Of a stretch of 64,000 nucleotides of DNA, positions 52,204 through 61,530 are shown piece after piece. The DNA is from Oscillospiraceae bacterium. Its GTDB lineage: Bacteria; Bacillota; Clostridia; Lachnospirales; Lachnospiraceae. The stretch is taken from positions 1-64,000 of the forward strand of contig JAETOO010000004.1 in NCBI GenBank assembly GCA_021771715.1, given 5' to 3'. Each line of letters opens with the position of its first letter. Position 1 is the first letter of the stretch. The translations under genes were made by a program, and so were the position numbers. The notes beneath the pieces were generated by a model that did not search any database, had not been told where the DNA came from, and worked only from the letters and a program-made list of their open reading frames with translations.

Positions 52204-53808
52204 CTACCAATTCGTGTCAATCTCCTCGCCGGCGAGCAGATGGCCGAGCTCCGTGCGCAGCTTTTCCACATACGCAAGCCGCCCGGTAAAAGACATGTTT
52301 CCGTTGACCCGGATGCCAGCCGTCCGGCCGTCCGCCAGGGCAATCTCCTCCAGCACGTCCTCGCTGCCATCCAGATAGCGGTAAGTGATCGCAAGCCGCC
52401 TCTCTCCCTCTTCCTCCTCGGTGTGGATCTCCTGGACGTCCACTTCCAGCAGGAAAGAGAAAAACTTGCGGAACTGCTTCTCCTCCAACTTTCCAGACCT
52501 GTCCCCCGGCGTTTCCTCGGACATTTCCTCTGCTGTCTGCCCGTCTGCCGCTGCATCCGTCTCCGACGCTTCCTCCGCTATCTCACCGTCTGCCGCCGCA
52601 TCCGCCTCCGGCGTTTCCTCCGCCATCTCACCGTCTGCCGCTGCATCCGTCTTCGGCGTTTCCTCCGCTGTTTGTCCGCCTGCCGCTGCATCCGTCTCCG
52701 ACACTTTCGCCACGGTGACCTCCTCGATCGCGCCGGATTCGTCCCGGTGCAGCGCGAAGCGATACGTCTCACCGTCCAGCGCGAGCTCCACCTCCGCCAC
52801 CGTCTCGATGTCCGGCAGCAGGGCGATTCCGAAAAACAGGTCATCCGCGCTCACCCGCAGAAACGCAAGCCGGCTCTCCGACACCGTGTACAGCAGGTCC
52901 GTGCCGCCATAGAGCAGATACCGCTCTCCTGCGTCGTTTTTCCCGCCGACCGTGAACACGTCCGTCGTCCCGTCGTGCTCCACCGTCATCACCATCGCCG
53001 GCTCGTCGAAGCCGTATCTGGCCGCAGCCTGCGCCTCATACTTCCCGACCGCGGCATCCGCCGCGAACCCGAACAGGGAGCCAAGTTCCTCATTCATCGC
53101 CTTCAGGGAGGTCTTGACCTGCACCGGGCTCGTGATCTCGTAGGCGGAGGTGTACGCCTGCGGCTCCCCCTCCATCGCCCGGATCTCGAGCGGCTCCTCC
53201 AGATCCGGCCGCTCAATCCGCACGCCGGTCAGCCGCTCTGTCATCTCCTCGCCCGCCGTGTAGGCAGGTATGAACTCCGTGCCAAGGTACGCGTACGGCG
53301 CATTCGTCAGGTACGCTCCCTTTCCCGCCGGCACCGTGTACAGCGCTTCGTCCCCGTCGCGCATCACGTACCAGACGCCCGCACTCTCATTGTAGTCGCC
53401 GAGGTAGAGCGTCCGCTCTTCCTTTCCCGCAAGCCTTGCAACGGCGCGCGGCTTTGCGAGCCCGTACCGCTCCAGGTCCGACGCCTTTGCCTCCACCAGC
53501 GTCCCCGTCACCTCCGAGAGGTTCCGCATCAGCGTTTCCAGCTTCACCGGACTTAGCGCATACGCCTCGTAGCCCTGCAGGACCAGTCTCTCCCCGTCCC
53601 GCACGACGTCGACCACGCCGCTCTCGTTCTCGATGTGCACCTCCGAAAGCTCCGACGGATCCTGCGCGCACAGCGCCACCTCCGTACCCTCCGCCGCCTC
53701 CGTCTCCTGCCCCGGATCCTCTGGCTGCCTCTGCACAAGGAGCAGGAGCGCAGCCAGAAGCACCGCCGCCAGCACAAGCAGCAGAAGAAGTTTTTTCTTT
53801 GCCTTCAT
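52204..53808 (-). CDS. DUF4340 domain protein, partner of a Gld-type ABC transporter
   Basis: 534-residue protein with an N-terminal TM (about 5-27) and a long extracytoplasmic region with DUF4340-type repeats. Residues about 370-430 are four 15-residue acidic repeats encoded by exact 45-bp units. It overlaps the upstream permease gene by one base, so it belongs to the module ATPase - permease/Gld-like - DUF4340 seen in many Firmicutes. Its role is unknown; the partner likely exports or handles an envelope substrate. Confidence 0.75.
   Translation of the reverse strand: MKAKKKLLLLLVLAAVLLAALLLLVQRQPEDPGQETEAAEGTEVALCAQDPSELSEVHIENESGVVDVVRDGERLVLQGYEAYALSPVKLETLMRNLSEVTGTLVEAKASDLERYGLAKPRAVARLAGKEERTLYLGDYNESAGVWYVMRDGDEALYTVPAGKGAYLTNAPYAYLGTEFIPAYTAGEEMTERLTGVRIERPDLEEPLEIRAMEGEPQAYTSAYEITSPVQVKTSLKAMNEELGSLFGFAADAAVGKYEAQAAARYGFDEPAMVMTVEHDGTTDVFTVGGKNDAGERYLLYGGTDLLYTVSESRLAFLRVSADDLFFGIALLPDIETVAEVELALDGETYRFALHRDESGAIEEVTVAKVSETDAAAGGQTAEETPKTDAAADGEMAEETPEADAAADGEIAEEASETDAAADGQTAEEMSEETPGDRSGKLEEKQFRKFFSFLLEVDVQEIHTEEEEGERRLAITYRYLDGSEDVLEEIALADGRTAGIRVNGNMSFTGRLAYVEKLRTELGHLLAGEEIDTNW
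52523..52702. repeat. Four in-frame 45-bp repeats in the DUF4340 gene
   Basis: GCATCCG anchors at 52553, 52598, 52643 and 52688 are exactly 45 bp apart. Each unit encodes about TDAAADGQTAEETPE. They lengthen a disordered acidic loop and keep the frame, so they can vary in number without disrupting the protein. Confidence 0.85.
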
Positions 53809-55952
53809 TATAGTCTCCTCCTGTACACCGCCATGATGGCGCCCGCCGCAAAGCAGACCGCCGGAAGCAACAGACCGAACACCACTGCGATCGCCCGGTA
53901 GGCGGACTGTGTCACGCTCAGTTTCTCTGCGCTCAGGCTGACCCCGGCGATGCTGATCCCCTGCTCCTTGCCGTTCAGGCGGTTGATCAGCTCCACCGTG
54001 AAATCCCGGTTGTTAAAATTGTTGCTCACCGCATCGGACGAGGAGAACATCGCCGACGACCCGAAGGCTGCGACGTAGGATCTGCACTCCGTCGTCCCCT
54101 GATACTTCAGCCGGCTGCCCAGAGCGGCGATCCCGCAAGCGCGTTTTTCTGCACTCCTGATCCCGGAGATGGCTCCGTTCGAGAGCGCGTACAGCACACA
54201 GCTCTCCTTCGTCTGAATCAGCGTCTCGGCCGTCCGGTTGTCTTTTTCCTCCCAGAGCGTCTCCACCGGCCTGCAGTAGTAGCCAAGCGCGGGCAGCGAC
54301 GGGTTTCTGACCGTCTCCAGATACGGCTTCGCCGCCTCCGTAAACTCCGCCCCGAACAAAAAGCCCTGGTCATCATACGCGTTTGCCGCGTCAGTCTCCA
54401 CGATCAGCTCCTCGCCGATCCGGATGCCCCACTCCGCGAGGAACCCGGAAAGTCCCGGGAGCTCCGGCTGGTTGTACGCGGCGACGTAAATGAGCCTCCG
54501 GCCGAACTGCCCGTCGTGATCCAGGTAGCGGTCCAGCTTCTCCATCTCCTCGGCCGAATAGTCGGTCGACGGAGCCAGCAGAAAGACCATCTCGGACGCA
54601 GGATCAATCTCCTCGGTCGCGATGTTCTGCTCCTTGATCTCATAGTTATTTTCCTCGAGGTAGTTCCGGATGTCCTCACAGCCGAGCTCCTGGTGGCCGG
54701 TCAGGATGCTCACCTGCATCACGGCCGCCTCCGTCACGTAGAGAATCCCGGACGTGAGCACCTGCTCCGTCTTCGACACATACCGGTAACCGCTGCCGTC
54801 CTCCAGAGCGACCCGCTCCACACAGTCTCCCAACGTCACCACCCGCGTCCTTTGCGCGCTGTGGAAGATCACACTTCCCTCCGCCACCGCATAGTCCGCA
54901 TACTCCCTGGCGAGCTCCGGCTCCCTCACCACGTCGGCAAACCGCACACGGACGCACTCATTCGTCCTCCCGTACTCCTTGAGCAGCTCATCCATCTGCT
55001 TCCCGTAGTCGGTCTCCCGCAGCGACTCCTGATCCGAGCAGACGATGATCTCCACCTCGGTATCCAGCGCCCTGACCGCCTCCACCGACTCCTCCGAGAG
55101 CTGATACCACCGGTTGTCGGTCAGATCCAGCGCGGGAAGCCGCTCAAACAGCAGCGCGAGCACCACATTGAAGAGCACGACCACGGCGAGAAACGCCACC
55201 GTGACCGCAGCCGAGAGCGATGCGCTCCGGATTCTCCGGCTCGCCGTCCAGCGGTTCCGGTCCAGCACCCGCACGCTCAGGAACTGGAACACGAGCACGA
55301 CACTGACGAAAAACACCACGTCCGACCCGCCCAGCAGCCCCGCCGTAAAATTGGAAAACCGGCGGCTAAACGAGAGCGCGCCGAGCACCGTGCTCACAGC
55401 CGACAGCTGCGCGGGCAAAATTCCGCTGACGCTGTCCAGAACGATCAAAAGCAGGATGCCCCCGAACGTGCCGACCGCCGCGAGCATCTGACTCTCCGTC
55501 AGCGCAGACACAAACAGGCCGATCGCGATCAGCGCCGCCCCCAGAAGCAGCATCCCGGCAAGATTGCCGGCAAACATCCGGACATCCGGCGAGGACAACG
55601 CCCCGAGCACCGCAAAGTACGGGAAAAAGACCGAGATCCCCATCGCAAAGACGGTATACGCCGCCAGATATTTTCCCCACACAATCTCCGCGAGCGACAC
55701 AGGCGCCGTCAGCAGCACCTGGTCCGTGCGCGTCCGCTTCTCCTCCGCGAGCAGCCGCATCGTCAGCACCGGGAGCGTCAGCAGCACGACAAAATACATG
55801 TTGAAAAAAATCGCCGCAATGTCGTTGACCCCCTGATACCGGATCTGCATCAGGAAAAACTGCCCGCCGAACAGAACGTACAGGCCCAGGCAGATGTAGC
55901 CGCGCGCACTTTTAAAGTAGGAAGACAGCTCCCTGAAATAGACTGCGCTCAT
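53808..55952 (-). CDS. ABC-2 permease fused to Gld-type auxiliary domain (GldF-GldG-like)
   Basis: 714-residue fusion. The first 240 residues form an ABC-2 permease with about six TMs (MSAVYFRELSSYFKSARGYI start, as in GldF); TM7 at about 255-277 leads into an extracytoplasmic auxiliary domain (about 285-660) resembling GldG, closed by a C-terminal TM (about 690-710). In Bacteroidetes GldA-GldF-GldG serves gliding; in Firmicutes the homologous module has no known job. It overlaps the ATPase gene by 4 bp and the DUF4340 gene by 1 bp, so the three are one unit. Confidence 0.85.
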   Translation of the reverse strand: MSAVYFRELSSYFKSARGYICLGLYVLFGGQFFLMQIRYQGVNDIAAIFFNMYFVVLLTLPVLTMRLLAEEKRTRTDQVLLTAPVSLAEIVWGKYLAAYTVFAMGISVFFPYFAVLGALSSPDVRMFAGNLAGMLLLGAALIAIGLFVSALTESQMLAAVGTFGGILLLIVLDSVSGILPAQLSAVSTVLGALSFSRRFSNFTAGLLGGSDVVFFVSVVLVFQFLSVRVLDRNRWTASRRIRSASLSAAVTVAFLAVVVLFNVVLALLFERLPALDLTDNRWYQLSEESVEAVRALDTEVEIIVCSDQESLRETDYGKQMDELLKEYGRTNECVRVRFADVVREPELAREYADYAVAEGSVIFHSAQRTRVVTLGDCVERVALEDGSGYRYVSKTEQVLTSGILYVTEAAVMQVSILTGHQELGCEDIRNYLEENNYEIKEQNIATEEIDPASEMVFLLAPSTDYSAEEMEKLDRYLDHDGQFGRRLIYVAAYNQPELPGLSGFLAEWGIRIGEELIVETDAANAYDDQGFLFGAEFTEAAKPYLETVRNPSLPALGYYCRPVETLWEEKDNRTAETLIQTKESCVLYALSNGAISGIRSAEKRACGIAALGSRLKYQGTTECRSYVAAFGSSAMFSSSDAVSNNFNNRDFTVELINRLNGKEQGISIAGVSLSAEKLSVTQSAYRAIAVVFGLLLPAVCFAAGAIMAVYRRRL

Positions 55953-56899
55953 AGCTCCTCCTCCCTTCCCTGCACAAACCTCTGCCCGGATGTCGCCATG
56001 AGGAAGCGCTCCTCGAGGCTCTCCCGGCCCTGCTCCAGTCCGAGCAGCCGCCAGCCGCTCTGGACAACCCGGTCAAAGACGGCCCGGCGAATCGGATAGC
56101 CCGGCTCTACCGCGAGCAGATAGCGGACGACTCCCGGCTCCGCCTCCCCGGCAATGCGCACAGACTGCACTCCCGGAAGCTGCCCGAGTCCGGCCACGAC
56201 CCGGCTCTTCGGCCCCTCCACCAAAACCCGGTAGCGGTCCCTCTGCCCGGCCTCGCACTCGTCGGCGGCCAGCCTGCCCTCGTTGATGATCAGAATCCGC
56301 GTGCAGACCGCCTGGATTTCCTGCAGAATATGGGAGGAGAGCACAATCGTATGGCGCGCTCTCAGGCTGCGGATCAGGTCGCGGATCTCCAGGATCTGCT
56401 TCGGGTCCAGCCCCACGGTCGGCTCATCCAGGATCAGAATCTTCGGATCCCCGATCATCGCCTGCGCGATTCCGACTCTCTGGCGGTAGCCCTTTGACAG
56501 GTTGCGGATCAGCCTTCCCTTCACCTCCCGCAGATAGACACGCTCGCAGATGTCTGCGATATGCGCGTCCCTCTTCACGTCCCTTCCGACTTTCTTCAGC
56601 CGGAACACGAACCGCAGATATTCCTCCACTGTCATATCTGTGTAGAGCGGCGGAATCTCCGGCAGATAGCCGATGTTCTTTTTCGCCCGCTCCGGCTCCT
56701 CCGCTATGTCGACTCCGTCGATCCGAACCTCCCCCGAGGTCGCCGACAGATAACCGGTCAGGATGTTCATCGTCGTGGATTTCCCCGCTCCGTTCGGGCC
56801 GAGAAATCCGAGGATCTCCCCGTCCTGCACGGTAAAGCTCAGATCATTCACCGCCACCTTCTCTCCGTACCGTTTTACCAGATGCTTCACTTCAATCAA
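55949..56899 (-). CDS. ABC transporter ATPase, GldA-like
   Basis: 316-residue ATPase from the chosen TTG start: Walker A GPNGAGKST, Q-loop GYLPEIPPL, signature LSKGYRQRV, Walker B ILILDEPTVGLD and an H-loop SSHILQE. A C-terminal regulatory region of about 100 residues follows, as in GldA/CcmA-type ATPases. The frame is open to a GTG at 56929, but GGAGGAG is located between the two, 6 nt before the TTG. First gene of the Gld-type module, after an array that follows the GH35-like gene. Confidence 0.88.
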   Translation of the reverse strand: MIEVKHLVKRYGEKVAVNDLSFTVQDGEILGFLGPNGAGKSTTMNILTGYLSATSGEVRIDGVDIAEEPERAKKNIGYLPEIPPLYTDMTVEEYLRFVFRLKKVGRDVKRDAHIADICERVYLREVKGRLIRNLSKGYRQRVGIAQAMIGDPKILILDEPTVGLDPKQILEIRDLIRSLRARHTIVLSSHILQEIQAVCTRILIINEGRLAADECEAGQRDRYRVLVEGPKSRVVAGLGQLPGVQSVRIAGEAEPGVVRYLLAVEPGYPIRRAVFDRVVQSGWRLLGLEQGRESLEERFLMATSGQRFVQGREEEL

Positions 56900-56940
56900 A
56901 TTGCTCTCTCCTCCGTTTTTCTGACTCACGCGCCCACATA

Positions 56941-57056
56941 CCGCGTCCCTGCTGTGGCCGGCTCACGCAGACCCGCACATACTCCGACTCTGCTATGGCC
57001 GGCTCACGCAGGCCCGTACCTGTTCCGCCCTGCTACGGCCGGCTCACGCAGACCCG
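56941..57056. repeat. About three 40-41-bp tandem repeats at the GH35-like gene 3' end
   Basis: GGCCGGCTCACGCAG anchors at 56956, 56997 and 57037 (steps 41 and 40). On the minus strand the first unit encodes the gene's CVSRP end and TAG stop, and the next unit keeps the TAG; the third has CAG instead. The array fills the gap to the ATPase start. Confidence 0.8.
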
Positions 57057-58583
57057 CACATGCTTCGTCTCCGCCATGCTGCCAAGACTCATCTCTCTTA
57101 ACTCATCTCCATTCAGCACCCGCTCCGGCTGCCAGCACCCGTCCGCGAAGGCTCCGGTCTCCAGCCGCACGACCGTCACATGGCTGCCGCTCCCCTTCTT
57201 CGGGAGCACCTGGAACCGCACGTTGCACCCGGAAATGTAGAAGCCGTTCTTCTCGGCGAACACGATCCCCGCGCTGCCGGGTCTCTGTCTCCCGTCAAAG
57301 ACATAGTCCAGCTGCAGGTCGAAGCCGTCCATCGGCAGGATGCACCCGCGCTCCAGCGGACTGCCGCAAATAAAGCCGGTCATCTCCTTGCTGCCGCGCC
57401 TTTTCGCGATCAGAGGGAGCAGCCCGGAGAGAACCTCGACGCTCCTCTGGAAGTAGACGCCTGTCCCGGTCGGGTTGAAGCCGCTCATGTCAATGTTCAG
57501 CGCGGCGAGGAGCCCGACCTCCGGCTCCTCCAGATCGTCCCGCAGAAAGTCCTCCACCGCAAACGGCGAGAAGCCAAGCGCATTCAGCCCGCCAAACGCG
57601 TAGAATGCATTGGAGGCCGTGACCGGATCGCGCCTCGCCTCCGGGATGAAGAGCGGATTGCCCGAAACCGCATAGGACTCGCACACGCCCCTGAAGTCCG
57701 GAAGATAGATGTCCGGGGCGATCAGATCGAGCGACGGCGCTGCCAGCTGCCACAGCGGGATCAGCTTCGCCACCGGGCCGCCGGACGGATAGACGCCCGG
57801 CCGGTCCGGGTGCTGCTCCAGCCACGCGTTCACATACATCGGAAGCGGGTACACCGCTTTCCCCGCGGAGGCAATCTGCTCCACCGCACAGCCGTACTGC
57901 CACGCCATGAAATACTCCGGCGCATCCTCGCCGAACGCCTCCTGCCAGCTCCCGCTCCTCTCGTAACGCGCGCCGACCGCCTCCGGGATCGCCTCGCCGT
58001 ACCTGCGCTCCGCCTCCGGCGAAAAGTCGCGCTCCGACTTCAGAAAACCGATCTCATTTTCCACCTGCACCAGCACCACGGTCTGCTCTTCCCCGTCGTA
58101 CTCCTTCAGGAACTGCATCAGCCGCACGAACGCGCGCCGATCCGCCTCGACCGCCTCCCGGCACAGCGACGACACCGTGTCAGACGGCAGCCCGCCCGGA
58201 TAGCAGGAGCGGAAAAATCTCCGGTCATCCTCCTTCACCCAGGAAGGCACATAAAAGCTCTCCCCGTTTTTCCAAAGCCCGAACCAGAGCAGCACGAGCT
58301 TCACCTGCTCCCGCCTCGCCTGTGTGAGCAGCTGCTCCACCAAAGTGAAGTCAAAGCAGCCCTCCCGCGGCTCGATCGTCTCCCACGCCACCGGGAGGAT
58401 CACGGTGTTCAGCCCCAGCGGCCTCACGTACGGCCACACCTCCCGCTCCATAAAGTCAGCGCTCGACGACGCGGAATTGTGCAGCTCCCCGCCGAGCATC
58501 AGGAAGGGCTCCCCCTTCACGTACAGCGTCGCGACGCCGTACTCATTCTGTCCGATATACGGAATCCTGTTCTCTTGTCCCAT
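57033..58583 (-). CDS. GH35-like beta-galactosidase-type glycoside hydrolase
   Basis: 516-residue protein with a (beta/alpha)8 barrel. VQVENEIGF (about 165-173) contains the Glu acid/base found in GH35 and related clan A families, and IPEARRDP (about 345) a candidate nucleophile Glu; the C-terminal 170 residues form a beta-sandwich of the type seen with GH35/DUF5597 enzymes. No signal peptide, so it acts inside the cell, probably on a xylan-derived or galactoside substrate. The ATG at 58583 with GGAGGACAGA is preferred over 58658. Co-directional with GH39 and GH43. Confidence 0.75.
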   Translation of the reverse strand: MGQENRIPYIGQNEYGVATLYVKGEPFLMLGGELHNSASSSADFMEREVWPYVRPLGLNTVILPVAWETIEPREGCFDFTLVEQLLTQARREQVKLVLLWFGLWKNGESFYVPSWVKEDDRRFFRSCYPGGLPSDTVSSLCREAVEADRRAFVRLMQFLKEYDGEEQTVVLVQVENEIGFLKSERDFSPEAERRYGEAIPEAVGARYERSGSWQEAFGEDAPEYFMAWQYGCAVEQIASAGKAVYPLPMYVNAWLEQHPDRPGVYPSGGPVAKLIPLWQLAAPSLDLIAPDIYLPDFRGVCESYAVSGNPLFIPEARRDPVTASNAFYAFGGLNALGFSPFAVEDFLRDDLEEPEVGLLAALNIDMSGFNPTGTGVYFQRSVEVLSGLLPLIAKRRGSKEMTGFICGSPLERGCILPMDGFDLQLDYVFDGRQRPGSAGIVFAEKNGFYISGCNVRFQVLPKKGSGSHVTVVRLETGAFADGCWQPERVLNGDELREMSLGSMAETKHVRVCVSRP

Positions 58584-58673
58584 TCTGTCCTCCATGTTCT
58601 GTGTCCGGGCAGCCTGTATGCCGCCACCGCCAGCCGGATTTCGTCCGCCCCGCCACATCGTCTCTTCCGCCTC

Positions 58674-60176
58674 TCACCCCAGCCGGATCAGCGCCACCGC
58701 GTTCGGCTCCAGCGCGAAGCGTACGCGCACGCCCTCCCCGGTCTGCTCCACCGCGAGCGGCTCCTCCCGGAGCATGGACGCCTCATACAGCGCTCCCATC
58801 TGCTTTGCGTCCGGATAGACCGGCTGTCCCAGCTCATCCCACAGCCCTCTGGCATTCGCGTGTGTCTCGTCAATGCGCACGATCGTCGCGGACGCCGCGG
58901 ACGCATGTGCGATTGTGAGCACGACCTCCTCCGTCTCCACCGGCTCGTCCTCGATCTGCTGATTGTATGCGAGCACACGAAGCCCGCCGTTCTCTGCGGC
59001 CGTCATCAGCATGCCGACCGTTCCCTGCTCAGGGATCTGCGGATACTGCTCCCGGCCGAGCTGGTGGAGCAGCTCAAACGCGCGGTAGGTCGGCTTCGGG
59101 ATCCCGTGCACCGTCTGCAGCCCGAAGCCCCCGTGGAACTCCCCGATATGCTGCGGATGCTCCTCAAAGATATCCGTGAACGTCCAGAAGGAGTACGCGT
59201 TGACCAGCCCGATGTTGTCGATCACCGTCTTCGTCACCAGCGCGGCGCTGTACGGATAGTCGTGCACGTCATCCGGCAGATTCGCCGACGTGTTCCACTC
59301 CGTGTAGTAAAGCGGATACCGGCCCGCCTCGCGGTTGGCGCCCCTGAGCATCTCGGTGAGCACGCCGCGGTGATACTTCTGTGCCTTCTTGTGCTCCTCC
59401 TCGAGCGTCGTGCCGTTCTCCTTCGCCCGCGCGATCATCTCCTGGAAAAACGTCTCCACGTCCACATCGCCCGACCAGAGCGGATCGTCGGTCGGATAGT
59501 GGTGCGACGTGACAAAGTCGAGCGGGATCTCCTTCTTCTCACAGTACGCGATCAGCTCCTCAATCCAGGCATTCAGCGCGGTGGCCGGCCCGCCCACGCG
59601 CAGACTCGGATCTGCCGCCTTGACGGCGCGCGCCGTGTGCTCATACAGGTCAAAGTAATCCTGCTGGCTCCCCGCAAAGAAAAAGCCCAGGTTCGGCTCA
59701 TTCCACACCTCGAAGAACCACTCGCGCACCTCCGCGAGCCCGTACCGGTCAATGAAATGGCGCATCATCTCTGTGATAAACGCATCCCACGCCTCAAAAT
59801 CCTTCGGCATCGTGATGTTTCCGCGGTACGGGAAGCACGTCTTCGTCCCGGACGCAAACGCTTCCGGCATAAAGCCGATCTCCATAAACGGACGCATGCC
59901 AATACTCAGGAGGAAATCAAAGATGCAGTCGATATTGAAGAAATTGTACCGGTACACGCCCGGCTCCGGCTCCTGCACGACCGCCATGTCATCGTCCAGA
60001 ATCCCGTGGAAGCGGACGTAGCGGAATCCGATGTCCTTGTGCGCCTTTCGCAGCTGATTCCGATAATCCTCCCGCAGAGCGGTATAGCCGTGGCAGCTCC
60101 CCACGCACAGCTCCCAGTAGTGCTCCAGGTTCGTCCGCGGCGCGTCCGCATCCGCATAAAAACTCAAATTTCCCAT
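58674..60176 (-). CDS. GH39 family beta-xylosidase
   Basis: 500-residue glycoside hydrolase with a GH39 barrel and small beta-domain. FEVWNEPNLGFFFAG (about 158-172) holds the acid/base Glu, and PLYYTEWNTSANL (about 269-281) the nucleophile Glu. It cleaves xylose from the non-reducing end of xylo-oligosaccharides. No signal peptide. It is first in the GH39-GH35-Gld-GH43 series and is divergent from the AraC regulator, which may control it. AAAAAAGGGGGATC precedes the ATG. Confidence 0.92.
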   Translation of the reverse strand: MGNLSFYADADAPRTNLEHYWELCVGSCHGYTALREDYRNQLRKAHKDIGFRYVRFHGILDDDMAVVQEPEPGVYRYNFFNIDCIFDFLLSIGMRPFMEIGFMPEAFASGTKTCFPYRGNITMPKDFEAWDAFITEMMRHFIDRYGLAEVREWFFEVWNEPNLGFFFAGSQQDYFDLYEHTARAVKAADPSLRVGGPATALNAWIEELIAYCEKKEIPLDFVTSHHYPTDDPLWSGDVDVETFFQEMIARAKENGTTLEEEHKKAQKYHRGVLTEMLRGANREAGRYPLYYTEWNTSANLPDDVHDYPYSAALVTKTVIDNIGLVNAYSFWTFTDIFEEHPQHIGEFHGGFGLQTVHGIPKPTYRAFELLHQLGREQYPQIPEQGTVGMLMTAAENGGLRVLAYNQQIEDEPVETEEVVLTIAHASAASATIVRIDETHANARGLWDELGQPVYPDAKQMGALYEASMLREEPLAVEQTGEGVRVRFALEPNAVALIRLG

Positions 60177-60331
60177 AGGTAGATCCCCCTTTTTTCGGTA
60201 TTCCCGCCGTTATCTCCGTCATTATGGCAGAGAAGGCACTTTATTTTACCATACATTCTATTAATCATAAACAACAGGCTCATTTTTATATAGCAACAAA
60301 TTTGTCTGATTTTAGTCTTTTTTTGTTTAAC

Positions 60332-60358
60332 TTGACAGATTTGTGCGCATCGTATAAC
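60332..60358 (+). promoter_or_regulatory. Possible promoter of the AraC gene
   Basis: TTGACA (60332-60337) and TATAAC (60353-60358) with a short 15-bp spacer, in the divergent gap 60177-60454. Weak in spacing, so activation by a regulator is plausible. Confidence 0.4.
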
Positions 60359-60454
60359 ATGACACCATTCATCATACTTCCGGCTCCGGCTATGGCAGCC
60401 GGCGATCCGGAACACAGTCACGTCAAACTACACGCTGTAAAAGGAGGGTGCAAC

Positions 60455-61393
60455 ATGCTCTATCAGGAAACCTACCAGGCAGGCGGGGACCCCGCAAAGA
60501 TGAATCTCAGCTCTGTCACCTACGTCCGGGAAATCCCTTCTACCCCCCCCCCTGATTCTACAGACAATATGCAATACCATGTCTCTGCTTTCCCGATGCA
60601 CTGTCATTCCTTCTATGAGATGAACTACACGGCGGACGGCAGTGCTGAGGCGGAGTTCGGCAACCGGCTGATCACACTTCATCCCGGCACTCTGACCTTC
60701 TACACTCCGCTCACCGTACATAGAAATCAGAAGGACCTGCGCACCCGCCAGATCGTCCTCCAGTTCTCCCCGCGGTTCGTCCAGCAGCTGTTCAGCTCGC
60801 GCACAGGCAATGCCGCACTGTTCCCGGCCGGCGCGCTGATGGCGTGCGGATCTGTCACCGTCCGGGAGGACTCTTCGCTGTACCCGGCCATCGGGCAGCT
60901 GCTTGACCTCTCCCCCTGCCTCAATACTGAGACAGACGACGTGTCCCGGCCCATCCTCTCCTTCCCGCCCCTGCTCGAGATCCGGCTCTGCGCGGCTCTG
61001 ACTGCTCTTCTCTCCTCCATGATGCAGGAAGGGATGCTCCGGCTGTCCGACACGAACGTCGACTTCCACGCGCACAGCCTCATGAAGATGCAGGCGCTTC
61101 TCTCCCGCCTGATCTCCGCCCCGGAGAAGAAGCTCTCGATGGAGGAGGCAGCGGCTATGGTGAACATGAGCTACTCCAACTTCTGCCGGACCTTCCAGAG
61201 CATCGTCGGCATGTCCTACGTCGATTTCTGCAATTCCGTCCGCGTCCGGCGGGCCAAGGAGCTGCTGCTTCACACAAACCTCTCCGTCACCGAGATCTCC
61301 GCCCGCCTCAATTTCGGCTCCATCAGCTATTTCAACCGGATTTTCAAAAAATACTCCGGCTCCACACCGCTCGCCTACCGGGCAGCCAGATAA
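60455..61393 (+). CDS. AraC family transcriptional regulator with poly-C tract
   Basis: 312-residue regulator: an N-terminal cupin-like sensing domain (about 25-175) with the HCHSFYEMNY motif, and a C-terminal AraC domain (about 205-312) with two helix-turn-helix units (EEAAAMVNMSYSNFCRTF and SVTEISARLNFGSISYFNRIFKK). It probably activates the xylan genes on both sides. Codons 30-33 contain a run of ten C (60543-60552), so slippage would shift the frame. AAAGGAGGG precedes the ATG, chosen over 60224. A regulator at the branch of GH39 and the sugar importer fits its job. Confidence 0.9.
   Translation: MLYQETYQAGGDPAKMNLSSVTYVREIPSTPPPDSTDNMQYHVSAFPMHCHSFYEMNYTADGSAEAEFGNRLITLHPGTLTFYTPLTVHRNQKDLRTRQIVLQFSPRFVQQLFSSRTGNAALFPAGALMACGSVTVREDSSLYPAIGQLLDLSPCLNTETDDVSRPILSFPPLLEIRLCAALTALLSSMMQEGMLRLSDTNVDFHAHSLMKMQALLSRLISAPEKKLSMEEAAAMVNMSYSNFCRTFQSIVGMSYVDFCNSVRVRRAKELLLHTNLSVTEISARLNFGSISYFNRIFKKYSGSTPLAYRAAR
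60543..60552 (+). repeat. Ten-C homopolymer in the AraC gene
   Basis: Ten consecutive C within codons for Thr-Pro-Pro-Pro near residue 31. In the window sequence the frame is intact. Confidence 0.9.
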
Positions 61394-61530
61394 GGGCTGT
61401 CCGGTTTCGTCATTTTTACCCAGAAAGCAAAATCGGACTAAAATTCAGCAATTTTCATTGTAGCTAATACGTTAAACAACATTTAAAATAGTTGTATCTT
61501 TTGGACGATTTACACAATCGCCCGCAAATT

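Noticed and set aside
57180-60182. A 1000-residue open frame on the plus strand
   Set aside because: It is antisense to the GH35-like and GH39 genes, which have catalytic motifs and ribosome binding sites. The frame is a by-product of high third-position GC and encodes Arg/His-rich sequence with no domain.
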